DNA from: Dissulfurimicrobium hydrothermale
GTDB taxonomy: Bacteria > Desulfobacterota > Dissulfuribacteria > Dissulfuribacterales > Sh68
Length of the DNA: 64,000 nucleotides
Assembly: GCF_022026155.1 (NCBI RefSeq)
Contig: NZ_CP085041.1
Span: 218,306 to 282,305 of the forward strand
Reading direction: 5' to 3'
In this document: positions 18,057 through 27,500 of the stretch, in pieces
Position numbering within the stretch: position 1 is the first letter of the stretch
Layout: each line of letters starts with the position of its first letter
Translations under genes and position numbers: made by a program
The notes under the pieces: generated by a model
The model's database searches: none
The model's input: the letters and a program-made list of their open reading frames with translations, nothing else
Told to the model about the DNA's origin: nothing

Positions 18057-18809
18057 ATGAACAAAAAGACGCCCTTCAAACCGGCCTCTTCAATCCTTGC
18101 AACGTTGATCGCAACCATCTTCCTTGCATCGTGCAGCACCGCCTACAAAAGCCAGGAGGTGTCATTCCGTTACCCGACGTCTTATAATTTCTCACAAGAC
18201 ATCGCAGGGGCGAAGGTTGCGGTAGAGGCCTTCGCCGATAAAAACAGGGCAAAAAGCGCATTTGGCTTCGACATCCTTGGCGCAGGCGTCCTGCCTGTAC
18301 AGATCGTAATCGACAATGAAGGGACCCATGGGCTTGAAGTAGTCCCGGCCCAAACCTTTCTGATCGATTCAAACGGCAGGATGTGGAATATCCTCGACAA
18401 CATACAGGCATATGAACGCCTTGAAAAAAGCTCAGAATTTACAAATATCGCAAAGTCTTCCGGCGCAGGGGCGGCCCTTGGCGCAGCGGGCGGCGCACTG
18501 GTAGGGGCCGCTGTCGGCATACTCTCGGGCAGAGACATCGGAAAAGATATACTTAAAGGCGCAGGCGCAGGGGCGGCAGGCGGCGCACTGGTAGGCGGGG
18601 CCCAGGGCCTCAACACCGACGAGGTCTCTGAGAAGATATCGAACGACCTTGCCAGGAAGCAACTCAAAAACAGACCTGTCGAGCCAGAAAATCTGGCGAG
18701 AGGCTTCATGTTCTTCCCCGCCGAGGCGAGTGGGGCAAGACAACTCCGTCTTCAATTGAAAGAAACCGATACTGGAAAGATACACACGGTCACGCTGATC
18801 GTAAATTAG
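18057..18809 (+). CDS. Glycine-zipper lipoprotein
   Basis: The N-terminal signal ends in the lipobox LASC near residue 26, so the mature 225-residue protein should be lipid-anchored. Residues ~135-185 form two glycine/alanine-rich zipper segments (GAGAALGAAGGALVGAAVG and GAGAGAAGGALVGG) typical of membrane-inserting glycine-zipper lipoproteins. The flanking parts look like a beta-sandwich. The function is unknown. It precedes the kamA operon by 100 bp on the same strand. Confidence 0.75.
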   Translation: MNKKTPFKPASSILATLIATIFLASCSTAYKSQEVSFRYPTSYNFSQDIAGAKVAVEAFADKNRAKSAFGFDILGAGVLPVQIVIDNEGTHGLEVVPAQTFLIDSNGRMWNILDNIQAYERLEKSSEFTNIAKSSGAGAALGAAGGALVGAAVGILSGRDIGKDILKGAGAGAAGGALVGGAQGLNTDEVSEKISNDLARKQLKNRPVEPENLARGFMFFPAEASGARQLRLQLKETDTGKIHTVTLIVN

Positions 18810-18912
18810 GTTGCCTGTCAAATGCCAGAGATGGCAGGATCGTCTCTGTTTTCTGGTCCTTGTTTTGATTTTATGATAAGCGCATATGCATAGGCGCTGA
18901 AAGAGGTAAAAT

Positions 18913-20268
18913 ATGAAAAGATCCCCGACAGTCTTCGCTCGTGAATGCGCTGCGATCGAACCAGCCACCGCCAATGAGCCTCCTTCGCATCAAGACGAAG
19001 AGCCTCCTTCGCCTCCATGCCGGTCGAACATACCGCCAGCGCTCGCCAGTCTCTGGGCTGACATCACGCAAGCACAGTGGAATGATTGGCGGTGGCAGTT
19101 CAAAAACAGACTTCACAGCCTGAAAGACCTCACCCTCCTTCTTGGCCTCAAACCAAAGGTGTTGGATAGATTCAGAAGGCTCCTTGACACATATCGTTTT
19201 TCGGCAACGCCTTATTACCTTTCCCTTATAAACTGGAACGATCCAAATGACCCTATCTTCCGTCAATGCATCCCTGACCTTGCAGAGATTGAATACAACG
19301 GAACCAGTGCAGAGATCAGCTGCATGCAAGAGATCGATACGGAAGACCCCCTCGAAGAGGAAGAAGACAGCCAAGTGCCGGGACTAGTGCACCGCTACCC
19401 CGATCGAGTCCTTGCGGTCGTGACAAACAGGTGTTCCATGTACTGCCGCCACTGTACCAGAAAACGCATATGGCACGAACCAGAGGCGGAAAGGAGCTAC
19501 CAGGACCTCCAGCGCATGATCGACTATGTCGCTGCTACACCAAAGGTAAGGGAGGTGATTGTATCGGGTGGAGATCCCTTGACCATGAACATGGACAAGC
19601 TCGACTGGTTTCTGGGCGCACTTGAGGCCATCCCCCACGTCGAGGTGCTAAGGATCGGCACCCGCATACCCGTTGTACTGCCTATGCGCATAACCGACGA
19701 ACTCTGTGCAATGCTCGGCCGCCACCGCCCCCTTTGGCTCAACACCCAGTTCAACCACCCCAACGAGGTGACACCCGAAGCGGCCCTGGCGTGCGACAGA
19801 CTGTTGAAAACCGGCATTCCTGTCTCGAACCAGACCGTCCTCCTGAGGGGCGTAAACGATTCATTGGAGATCATAAAGGCACTATGTCATGCATTGCAGC
19901 GCATCATGGTAAGGCCATATTATCTGTTTGAGTGCGATCCTGTAAAAGGGGCGGAACACTTCCGCACCAGCATCTGGACTGGCGTCAATATTATCGAAGG
20001 CATGAGGGGACATACAGGCGGCCTCTGTATCCCGACCTTTGTGGTGGATGCAACAGGCGGGGGCGGTAAGATACCCCTTCAACCCTTCTACCTCTTGTCA
20101 GCCAATGATGAAGAGGTGATATTCAGGAACTATGAGGGGTTGATCATAAGATATCCCAATCCGTATCCTGAAAATGACCCTGCAAAGAGACATGCTGCAT
20201 CACCGCCACCCGCTGATGAAGGAGACCGATACAGACGCAGGCATCTAAAGGCCGGAGGTACAATATAA
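18913..20268 (+). CDS. KamA-family radical SAM aminomutase (lysine 2,3-aminomutase type)
   Basis: The 451-residue enzyme has the radical SAM cluster Cys174-x3-Cys178-x2-Cys181 (NRCSMYCRHCTRKR). The PLP lysine lies in the conserved VVDATGGGGK. Both acidic residues known in the clostridial enzyme to bind the lysine side-chain amine are kept: Asp in FECDPVKG and Asp in VVDATGG. This argues for L-lysine to L-beta-lysine rather than glutamate chemistry. The first ~40 residues are an unusual Pro/Ser/Glu-rich extension. GAAAGAGG precedes the ATG. It starts a four-gene operon with two ATP-grasp ligases and an acetyltransferase. Confidence 0.88.
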   Translation: MKRSPTVFARECAAIEPATANEPPSHQDEEPPSPPCRSNIPPALASLWADITQAQWNDWRWQFKNRLHSLKDLTLLLGLKPKVLDRFRRLLDTYRFSATPYYLSLINWNDPNDPIFRQCIPDLAEIEYNGTSAEISCMQEIDTEDPLEEEEDSQVPGLVHRYPDRVLAVVTNRCSMYCRHCTRKRIWHEPEAERSYQDLQRMIDYVAATPKVREVIVSGGDPLTMNMDKLDWFLGALEAIPHVEVLRIGTRIPVVLPMRITDELCAMLGRHRPLWLNTQFNHPNEVTPEAALACDRLLKTGIPVSNQTVLLRGVNDSLEIIKALCHALQRIMVRPYYLFECDPVKGAEHFRTSIWTGVNIIEGMRGHTGGLCIPTFVVDATGGGGKIPLQPFYLLSANDEEVIFRNYEGLIIRYPNPYPENDPAKRHAASPPPADEGDRYRRRHLKAGGTI

Positions 20269-21273
20269 ATGCACCTAGGCCTTACATACGACCTCAAGCA
20301 AGACTACATGGATAGAGGATGGAGGCCCGATGATGCGGCCGAATTCGACTCAGCCGAGACTATAGACGCCATAGCCTCTGCGATAGAAAGGCTTGGACAC
20401 AGGGCAAGCCGTATAGGCAACTGCCTGGACCTTATAACGGCGCTGGCCGCCGGTAAACGCTGGGATCTCGTATTTAACATAGCCGAAGGCACACACGGGA
20501 GAAGCAGGGAGGCCCAGGTGCCTGCTATCCTTGAGTGCCTCTCCATACCCTACACCATGTGCGACCCCCTTACCGCATCCATAACACTTGACAAAGAAAC
20601 GGCTAAACGGATAGTGCGCGACCACGGCCTTGCCACCCCTGATTTCACGGTGATCAAAAGGCCCGGCGACATAAACACCGTCACGCTGCCATTTCCGCTT
20701 TTCTTAAAGCCTGTGGCAGAAGGTACGGGCAAGGGCATATCATCGCGATCCCTTGTAAGAGATCATGACGAACTCGAGTCCGCCGCGCTAGAAATGCTCA
20801 AGACCTATGCCCAACCCGTACTGGTTGAGGCTTATCTCCCTGGACGCGAAGTCACTGTGGGCGTAATAGGCACCGATGACGAGGCCGAGGCAATAGGCGT
20901 TATGGAGATCATATTCAAACCAGGGATAAAAGATGCATTTTATTCCCACCACGTAAAAGACAACTACAAAAAATTCGTAGAATACAGGCTACTTGAGCCA
21001 GGAGATGATGCGCGGAAGGCTGAAGAGCTTGCCGTATCAGCCCACACGGCCCTGGGGTGCAGGGATGTATCAAGGGTGGACCTCAGGGCTGACGGTCATG
21101 GGAAATGGCATTTCCTCGAGGTGAACCCGCTTCCCGGTCTGCACCCAGTTGATTCAGACCTTCCTATACTCTGTCGGCTTAAAGGTATTGAGTATCACAA
21201 GCTGATAGAAAATATCATATCCTCAGCGCTCAAACGAATCCATTCCCCTTATGCGGGTAGCAATAATATATAA
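20269..21273 (+). CDS. ATP-grasp ligase, D-Ala-D-Ala-ligase-like (first copy)
   Basis: The 334-residue protein has the Ddl-type ATP-grasp layout: an N-terminal domain (WDLVFNIAEGTHGRSREAQVP), ATP-binding strand PLFLKPVAEGTGKGI, LVEAYLPGREVTVG, and metal ligands in HFLEVNPLPGLHPVDSDLP. It forms an amide bond through an acyl phosphate. The ATG follows the kamA stop with no gap and GGAGG 10 bp upstream, so translation is coupled. The substrate is unknown; beta-lysine or its product is the obvious guess. It differs clearly from the next ligase. Confidence 0.85.
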   Translation: MHLGLTYDLKQDYMDRGWRPDDAAEFDSAETIDAIASAIERLGHRASRIGNCLDLITALAAGKRWDLVFNIAEGTHGRSREAQVPAILECLSIPYTMCDPLTASITLDKETAKRIVRDHGLATPDFTVIKRPGDINTVTLPFPLFLKPVAEGTGKGISSRSLVRDHDELESAALEMLKTYAQPVLVEAYLPGREVTVGVIGTDDEAEAIGVMEIIFKPGIKDAFYSHHVKDNYKKFVEYRLLEPGDDARKAEELAVSAHTALGCRDVSRVDLRADGHGKWHFLEVNPLPGLHPVDSDLPILCRLKGIEYHKLIENIISSALKRIHSPYAGSNNI

Positions 21274-22327
21274 TGCCGTAGACGGGAACTGCGATCCGTC
21301 CGAACTTGATGTCTTGGATCAGGCACAGACAGTGGGTAAGGCCCTCGATGTACTAGGGGTAACATATGCCGCCTTACCCATAACTAAGATATTCAAGGAT
21401 CTTATGTATGGCATCGAGAGATTCAGGCCTGACATAGTCTTCAATCTCGTTGAATCAGTTAGCGGAAAAGATGAACTCCATCCAAATATCGCAGCGGTGC
21501 TTGAACTGATCGGGCTTCCATTTACCGGATCATCGGCCCGAGGTCTCTGGCTTACCACTGACAAGATCATTGCCAAGGAGATAATGCAGGCGAGGGGCAT
21601 ACCAACCCCTGATTTTTGGACATATCCAGAGGATATGCGGCCCTACCGGGTCTGCCGCACAGGCGAATGGACCGCAGATGATCACCTGCTGGCTTGCGGA
21701 CATGATGTCCGCTGTCGAAAAACCGGGGGTCCGTGGATCGTAAAGCCCGCTGCAAAGGATGCCTCTATCGGCATAGACGAAGATGCCGTCTTTTCCTCCG
21801 CGGATGATCTCATGGCAGGGCTGTCGTCGAGATGGAAGGCGCCTGACGCTAAACCGTTCCTGGTAGAGCGATACATACACGGACGAGAATTCAACATATC
21901 CATGCTTGAAAGACCTGGAGGTGTCGAATGTCTGCCTCCGGCGGAAATCGTGTTCCGCAATCACCCGAAAGGGCGCCCGAAGATACTTGACTGGCAGGCG
22001 AAGTGGGACACATCAGCCCTATCTTATCATAACACGGTGAGATCATTTGACTTTACGCCAGAAGATCTTCCGCTTCTCGAGAAGCTGAAGGCCCTGGCAA
22101 AGGCGTGTTGGAAGGCCTTTGAACTAAACGGCTATGCAAGAGTCGACATGAGAGTAGATGAAAACAAGATGCCCTGGATCCTCGAGATAAATGCAAACCC
22201 ATGCCTGTCCGGTAATGCAGGATTCATGGCTGCGGCCAGGGAGGGCGGACTTTCGAAAGAAGAGGTCATCAAGAGGATACTTGAGGCCGCAATGCGATAT
22301 GAACAGCCTTTATCCCATAAACCTTAG
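21251..22327 (+). CDS. ATP-grasp ligase, D-Ala-D-Ala-ligase-like (second copy)
   Basis: The 358-residue protein begins MRVAIIYNAVDGN and shows the same fold: DIVFNLVESVSGKDELHPN, WIVKPAAKDASIGID, LVERYIHGREFNISML and metal-binding WILEINANPCLSG. It overlaps the first ligase by 23 bp. A cysteine-containing insert near residue 140-160 (CGHDVRCRKTGG) is unusual. Two successive ligases suggest two amide bonds in the product. It could instead act in a side route of cell-wall modification, but there are no murein genes nearby. Confidence 0.85.
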   Translation: MRVAIIYNAVDGNCDPSELDVLDQAQTVGKALDVLGVTYAALPITKIFKDLMYGIERFRPDIVFNLVESVSGKDELHPNIAAVLELIGLPFTGSSARGLWLTTDKIIAKEIMQARGIPTPDFWTYPEDMRPYRVCRTGEWTADDHLLACGHDVRCRKTGGPWIVKPAAKDASIGIDEDAVFSSADDLMAGLSSRWKAPDAKPFLVERYIHGREFNISMLERPGGVECLPPAEIVFRNHPKGRPKILDWQAKWDTSALSYHNTVRSFDFTPEDLPLLEKLKALAKACWKAFELNGYARVDMRVDENKMPWILEINANPCLSGNAGFMAAAREGGLSKEEVIKRILEAAMRYEQPLSHKP

Positions 22328-22823
22328 AACGCATCTAAACGCAACGGACGCGGTCGGAATCAAGGCGCTGCTCGATCGCACAGGCCTCTTCAGGGCCGAT
22401 GAGGTGGTCGTGGCCCTGGAACTGGTAAACGACCGCCTGTTTCTACACGGAGACAAAAGCGATTACCTGTTTGTCGTGGCGGAGACATCTATCGGCGGCG
22501 CTGAAGGTCTCGCAGGTTTTGCATGTTACGGACGCATCCCGTGTACCAAAGCGAGTTTTGACTTATACTGGATAGCCGTAGAACCTGAAATGCAGGGCCT
22601 TGGCATCGGCAAGGTCATCCTCAGTCTCGTCGAATCCATGATAATCAGCTCAGGAGGCCAAAGGCTCTATGCCGAAACCTCGTCACAACCCTCTTATGAA
22701 ACAGCCCGTCTGTTTTATGAAAGATGCGGCTTTAAGCGCCTTGCCTTCTTGGAAAATTTTTATGCCGAAGGTGACGGCAAGATCATATACGGCAAAAAAC
22801 TTACACCTCCAATATCAAACTAA
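22299..22823 (+). CDS. GNAT-family N-acetyltransferase
   Basis: Read from the ATG at 22299, the protein has 174 residues and the acetyl-CoA loop in VEPEMQGLGIGKVILSLVE, followed by the ARLFYERCGFKRL segment. It overlaps the second ligase by 29 bp; a longer in-frame reading from 22191 lies wholly inside that ligase and is not credible. It is shorter than AblB beta-lysine acetyltransferase, so it is not simply the classical N-epsilon-acetyl-beta-lysine pair. It likely acylates an amine of the operon product. Confidence 0.82.
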   Translation: MNSLYPINLRTHLNATDAVGIKALLDRTGLFRADEVVVALELVNDRLFLHGDKSDYLFVVAETSIGGAEGLAGFACYGRIPCTKASFDLYWIAVEPEMQGLGIGKVILSLVESMIISSGGQRLYAETSSQPSYETARLFYERCGFKRLAFLENFYAEGDGKIIYGKKLTPPISN

Positions 22824-22887
22824 GCATGAATATTGCATAAGTTATCTGATAACTAAAAAATCCGCGGATATATGAAATGGAGGCAGG

Positions 22888-23982
22888 ATGATGAGCATCG
22901 CCCCTATCAGGTTCAAGACACCCATTGCAATCGGCACAGCGTCACAAAACAGATACCATATGCAGCTCAATGGGTTCGGCGCTGTCAATTCCTTTAACGC
23001 TGCCCTGGCCAGCGCAAAAGAAAATGCTATGCCGAATGACCATACTGCCACGATGCAGGCAGGTAAAAATTTCCATGCCGAAGACGCGGCGTCGACCAAT
23101 GCGCCGCCGAACGCGCCAGCCGAATCAATGTCGGACAACCTTGCAAAGGTTATGGCAGCACTTGAACAGGAGCGCTTTCTGGCCTTTCTGCTTACTAGAC
23201 TCGGCCAGGTCCCGACAGCTCAGGATCAGGGCGCAGTTATGGATATTGCAGAGGCGCCGCAGGTGATCTCTTTCCAAACACAGGCGATCCATGTACCAGC
23301 CGCACATGACACCGCTGCAAGCAGTATCCATGGCGACACCTTGGAAGATACCGGGCATGGAGAAATAGGAAGGCTTTCGGCTGAATTTGAATCTGGCAAT
23401 CAAGGTCCTGGAACAATAGGTTATGATGAAACAGGCGGAACGTCCTATGGGACATACCAGATTTCAAGCCGCCGAGGTACCTTTAACCGTTTCATCTCAT
23501 TTCTTGAAAAATACGCCCCTGACTATGCAGCAAGACTTAAGGCCGCCGGGAACCCGGATACAGGCGGAAAGTCAGGCAAGGTCCCGCAGGAATGGCAGAG
23601 GATCGCAAAGGAAGATCCAGGGGGCTTTGAGGCCCTGCAGCGACAATTCATCAAAGACACCCACTACGGCCCAGCGCTTCAAAAAATCGCCCAGAACACT
23701 GGTATCGACCTGAGTGAAAGGTCATCCGCACTTAAAGAGGTGCTGTGGAGTACATCTGTCCAACATGGGCCTGACGGGGCCGCCAGGATATTCAAGAAGG
23801 CCATTGAAGGCCTCAGGGCCAAAGGCGATCTCTCCGATCAGGCCATCATAAATGCCGTATATGACATAAGAGGCCGCCAGTTCGGTTCTTCTGCCCAGCA
23901 GGTGCAACAGGCTATAACCAGAAGGTTTTCAGAGGAGAAGGTGGCGGCCCTTGGTATCCTGAAAGACAATATCAGCGTTTAA
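22888..23982 (+). CDS. VgrG3-C-like muramidase/peptidoglycan hydrolase with disordered N-terminus
   Basis: The C-terminal ~200 residues (from about 155) begin LSAEFESGNQGPGTIGYDETGGTSYGTYQIS, the lysozyme-like fold seen in the effector end of VgrG3-type proteins and some phage endolysins, with a likely catalytic Glu in FESG. The first ~150 residues are low-complexity, Ala/Asn/Glu-rich and probably disordered; no signal peptide is visible. No type VI secretion or phage structural genes are near. GGAGGC precedes ATGATG. It may be a phage-derived or flagellum/pilus-associated wall hydrolase. Confidence 0.65.
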   Translation: MMSIAPIRFKTPIAIGTASQNRYHMQLNGFGAVNSFNAALASAKENAMPNDHTATMQAGKNFHAEDAASTNAPPNAPAESMSDNLAKVMAALEQERFLAFLLTRLGQVPTAQDQGAVMDIAEAPQVISFQTQAIHVPAAHDTAASSIHGDTLEDTGHGEIGRLSAEFESGNQGPGTIGYDETGGTSYGTYQISSRRGTFNRFISFLEKYAPDYAARLKAAGNPDTGGKSGKVPQEWQRIAKEDPGGFEALQRQFIKDTHYGPALQKIAQNTGIDLSERSSALKEVLWSTSVQHGPDGAARIFKKAIEGLRAKGDLSDQAIINAVYDIRGRQFGSSAQQVQQAITRRFSEEKVAALGILKDNISV

Positions 23983-24093
23983 AACGAGAGGCTGACTGTG
24001 GCGGTTTATCGCCTGATTTGAAAGTCTCAACCAGATTTATTATTTTCAAACATAATTGAGTTTACATCACCTGCCACTCTGGAGATTACTGCA

Positions 24094-24303
24094 ATGGATT
24101 ACAATATTGAATATGAACAAGAGGAAGACGGCCGCTGGATAGCCGAGGTGCCCGGACTTCCAGGTGTCCTTGCTTACGGCAAAACTGCAAAAGAAGCGAT
24201 GGCCAAGGCAGAAGCCCTGGCCCTTCGCGTTATGGCGGAACGTATTGAAACAAACGAAAGCCAGCCCGTTCCCGTATCCTTCAATTTTGCAGCACCCGCA
24301 TGA
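24094..24303 (+). CDS. HicB-like antitoxin domain protein, orphan
   Basis: The 69-residue protein has the HicB fold signature: YNIEYEQEEDGRWIAEVPGLPGVLAYGKTAKEAMAKAEALALRVMAERIE. No HicA toxin reading frame lies on either side, so this is a solitary HicB-like protein. It has no DNA-binding C-terminal HTH; the HTH encoded just downstream is separate. GGAG lies 9 bp upstream of the ATG. It sits at the left edge of the defence-like helicase cassette. Confidence 0.8.
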   Translation: MDYNIEYEQEEDGRWIAEVPGLPGVLAYGKTAKEAMAKAEALALRVMAERIETNESQPVPVSFNFAAPA

Positions 24304-24352
24304 GAATGAGACAGGATACTGTCGACTATATTTGGTTTGTGTGAATTTAAAA

Positions 24353-24508
24353 ATGAGGCGGGCCAAGCTGTACCGCATGGCCCAAGATGGGGACATTCCG
24401 ACTTCCAAGGTCGGCAACCAATGGCGCTTCGACCGAGATGGAATCGACCAGTGGATGAAAAGTCAGAGGCCAGTGACGGGTAAGGTGCCAACCGGAGGAA
24501 CAGAATGA
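24353..24508 (+). CDS. Truncated excisionase-type helix-turn-helix protein
   Basis: The 51-residue reading (MRRAKLYRMAQDGDIPTSKVGNQWRFDRDGIDQWM) is the C-terminal two-thirds of an HTH_17/excisionase-family domain; the usual first helix (a 'LTVEEVAEYL'-type segment) is missing. Its stop overlaps the ATG of the helicase gene in an ATGA arrangement, so translation is probably coupled. Either it is a decayed regulator or the true start is a non-standard codon upstream in the same frame. Confidence 0.5.
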   Translation: MRRAKLYRMAQDGDIPTSKVGNQWRFDRDGIDQWMKSQRPVTGKVPTGGTE

Positions 24509-27500
24509 ATCCCTCCTCAACTCAAAGCTCGAATGAAAAAGCCGTTCGATTGGTCGATTATCTGCTTCGATTGGCGTCATTACGCACCAAGTTGATCCGC
24601 GACGTTGATGAATACGAGAAAGTGCTTTGGGTGTCGAAGGTTCCGAATGAGCGAGGTTGCTTCACACAGGCTTGGGGGAGCGATGAAGAACATGAACCGG
24701 ACGAATGGCTGGAAGTTCAAAACCGGCATGAGCCGGAATTGCCTGCTGTTCCTGCTCAATGCAAAGACTGGGTGAACCAAGAGGCGCTCCGCAACAAGAA
24801 CGACCTGCCCGGACTCTTCCCGGAAATCCAGCGGCAAATCCAGAATCCTGATTGGCGCGAGGGATCGGATCAGCCGGAAACCATCCCGCATACTGAACGC
24901 CTTGAGGATCATCCCGAGGTTCAACAAGCATGGAATCGCTATGTCGAAGACAAATGGTTGCCCTGGACGGAAGAGCACAATGCATGGGAAAAGGTCCACA
25001 AGGTCTATTCCTCTCTCTTTGCCATCCATCAAGAACAGCTCCGGCTCGGCGAGGAATACGAACTGGTGCTCGGTTTGGGATTGCTGACATGGCAAACACC
25101 CACCGGGCAGCGCGCCCGACGTCATTTGGTTGTCGCCGACGCCATTCTGGAGTTTGAAGCCCGCCTGGGGAAATTCACCGTCCGTCCCCACACCGAGGGT
25201 GCCAAGCTGCGCCTTGAACTCGATATGCTGGACATCGAGGAGCAACCGGCGCGCGCGGAGGAAACCGCAAAGGCGTCACTGGCTGCGGCCGAAGACGATC
25301 CGTGGGAAAAGGGTTGTGTCGAAGGCGTCCTTCAGGCCCTGGTGCATTCGATCAACTCACAGGGCGATTATGAGGGTGCTCTTGAAGCCAAGAACATCCG
25401 CGCCTCGGCAAAGCCCATCGTAGAATACGCCCCCGCCTTGATTCTGCGAAAACGTTCCGCCAAAGGTCTTGCCGAAACCTTGAAACGGATCAAGGAGCAG
25501 ATAGAAAACGGGGAAGACGTTCCCTGTGAATTTGCGGACCTTGCGGAGATTCGCCCGAATAACGATCGCGCAACGGGCGATGGCCCGGAGGAGGCCAACG
25601 TCCCGTTCGATAGTGAAATCTTCTTCCCAAAGCCATCCACGATGAGCAGCGCCTGATTGTTGACAAGATTCGAGCGGCAAGCGGTGTGCTGGTCCAAGGG
25701 CCGCCCGGCACTGGGAAATCTCATACCATCGCCAATCTGATTTGCCATCTGCTTGCCACAGGACAGCGAACGCTGATCACGGCGAAGACGCCTCGCGCTC
25801 TTCAGGTTCTTGAAGGACTTGTGCCTGTTGAGTTACGGCCTCTTTGCATCAATCTGCTTGGTAGCGGACTTGGAGAACGCCGCTCTCTCGAATCCAGCGT
25901 TGGCGGCATTCTCCGCAAGAATGAGGAGTGGAACGAAGATCGCGCCGGGCGAGAGCGCACGGGACTTGAAGAGCGCCTTCAGAATCTCCGTGAAGAGAAG
26001 GCCAAGGTCAACCGCCGGCTCCGCGACATCAGGGAGTCCGAGACTCATACGCAGTCCGTCGCGGAGGGAGCCTATCGAGGGACGGCGGCGAGAATCGCTG
26101 AAGCTGTGAACCAGCATCGCACCGACTACGAATGGTTCGCGGATTCCGTTCCTTTAGACAAGACGTGTCAGATCTCCACAGACACTTTGCGAAGCGTTCT
26201 CTCGGCTTTGCGCCAATTCACGCCAGAGAAGCGCCAGGAATTGGGCCTTGCATGGCCTGAGGAGTTGCCATCCCCTGAGCAATTTGCCAAACTCGTAGGG
26301 AATGAAACCAGCGCGACTGAAGAAGAGCAAAACTCGGCTCGCGGGGCCGATGAACATATCGCCAATCTTTTGGAACGAAACAATCCTCTGGCCATCGAGG
26401 CGATCCTTAACGCTTTCTCAACGTTCCGTGACACTCGCAGGAGACTCCTCGCAATGCCGCATTCATGGATGATCGATGCCTTGCGCGATATTCTGGGCGG
26501 TAATTCGTCCCTGTGGCATGAGCTTTTCCGTGTTACACGAGACGTTATTGCGTCAATCGAAGCACTCGTTGCGGTCGCTGACGAGACCCGAATCGAATTC
26601 CCGGACACTACCGATATCAGATCCTTGTATGAAGACGGCGGGAAACTGAAAGAGCACATGGAGAACGGCGGGAAACTGGGTTGGGGGTTGTTTCGGCCTA
26701 AACCGGTGAAAGAGCGGTTATACGTTATCAAGGCCGTGAAGATTGGCGGCCGCCCATGCTCCACGGTCGAACATTTCTCAACTCTTGCCGAGGCACTGTA
26801 CGTTCGCATTGAATGCGAGAAGGCGTGGGGGTTCTGGAATGGGCGAAGTGAAAAGGTTGAAGGCCGTACACTCTCCAACTGACCGCCCTCAAGTCATTGT
26901 GCGATGCGCTCAAAAACGCCCTGGCGCTTGAGGAACTCATTGCCAAATGCCAAGAAGCGATAAAACAATGTTCAGGCATGGGCGAACCCGTATGGGCCGA
27001 CGAATCCCAGATTGAAAGGGTTATCTCCTCGTGTCGCCTTGCATTGGCCCGTATCCGCAAGCGGCGCGCCATCGAGGAAATTCAGAGTATTGAGACCACG
27101 ATCTCACTCATGGCTGCCAGTGGCGACACGCATCCGGTGACAAACGATTTGCTGAGCGCCGTGCACAGCCGCGACGTGGAAAAGTTCGCACGATGCGTGA
27201 ATACGATTCAAGATTTGACAAATGAGCGTCAGTGCCTTCAGAAAATGGACGATGATCTGTCAGATTTGCGCCGTTTGCTCCCGCAGTTCACAAAATCCTT
27301 GGAACAAACCTGCAACGATCCTTATTGGGAGGAGCGAGTCCAGCATATCAATGACGCCTGGCATTGGGCCCAGGCGCGGTACTGGCTCGAGGATTACATC
27401 CGGCAGGAAGACGTTCCAGCGCTCGCCAAACGCGCCAAACAAATCGAGGACGAGATCAACAACATTATAGCGAAGCTTGCCGCGCTTCACGCCTGGTCGT

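Noticed and set aside
18057-18809. Toxin or pore-forming bacteriocin from Gly-rich segments
   Set aside because: The lipobox and zipper pattern fit ordinary glycine-zipper lipoproteins; no immunity gene is present.
22191-22298. N-terminal extension of the GNAT protein
   Set aside because: It lies inside the second ATP-grasp gene and has no domain content; the ATG at 22299 fits the family start.
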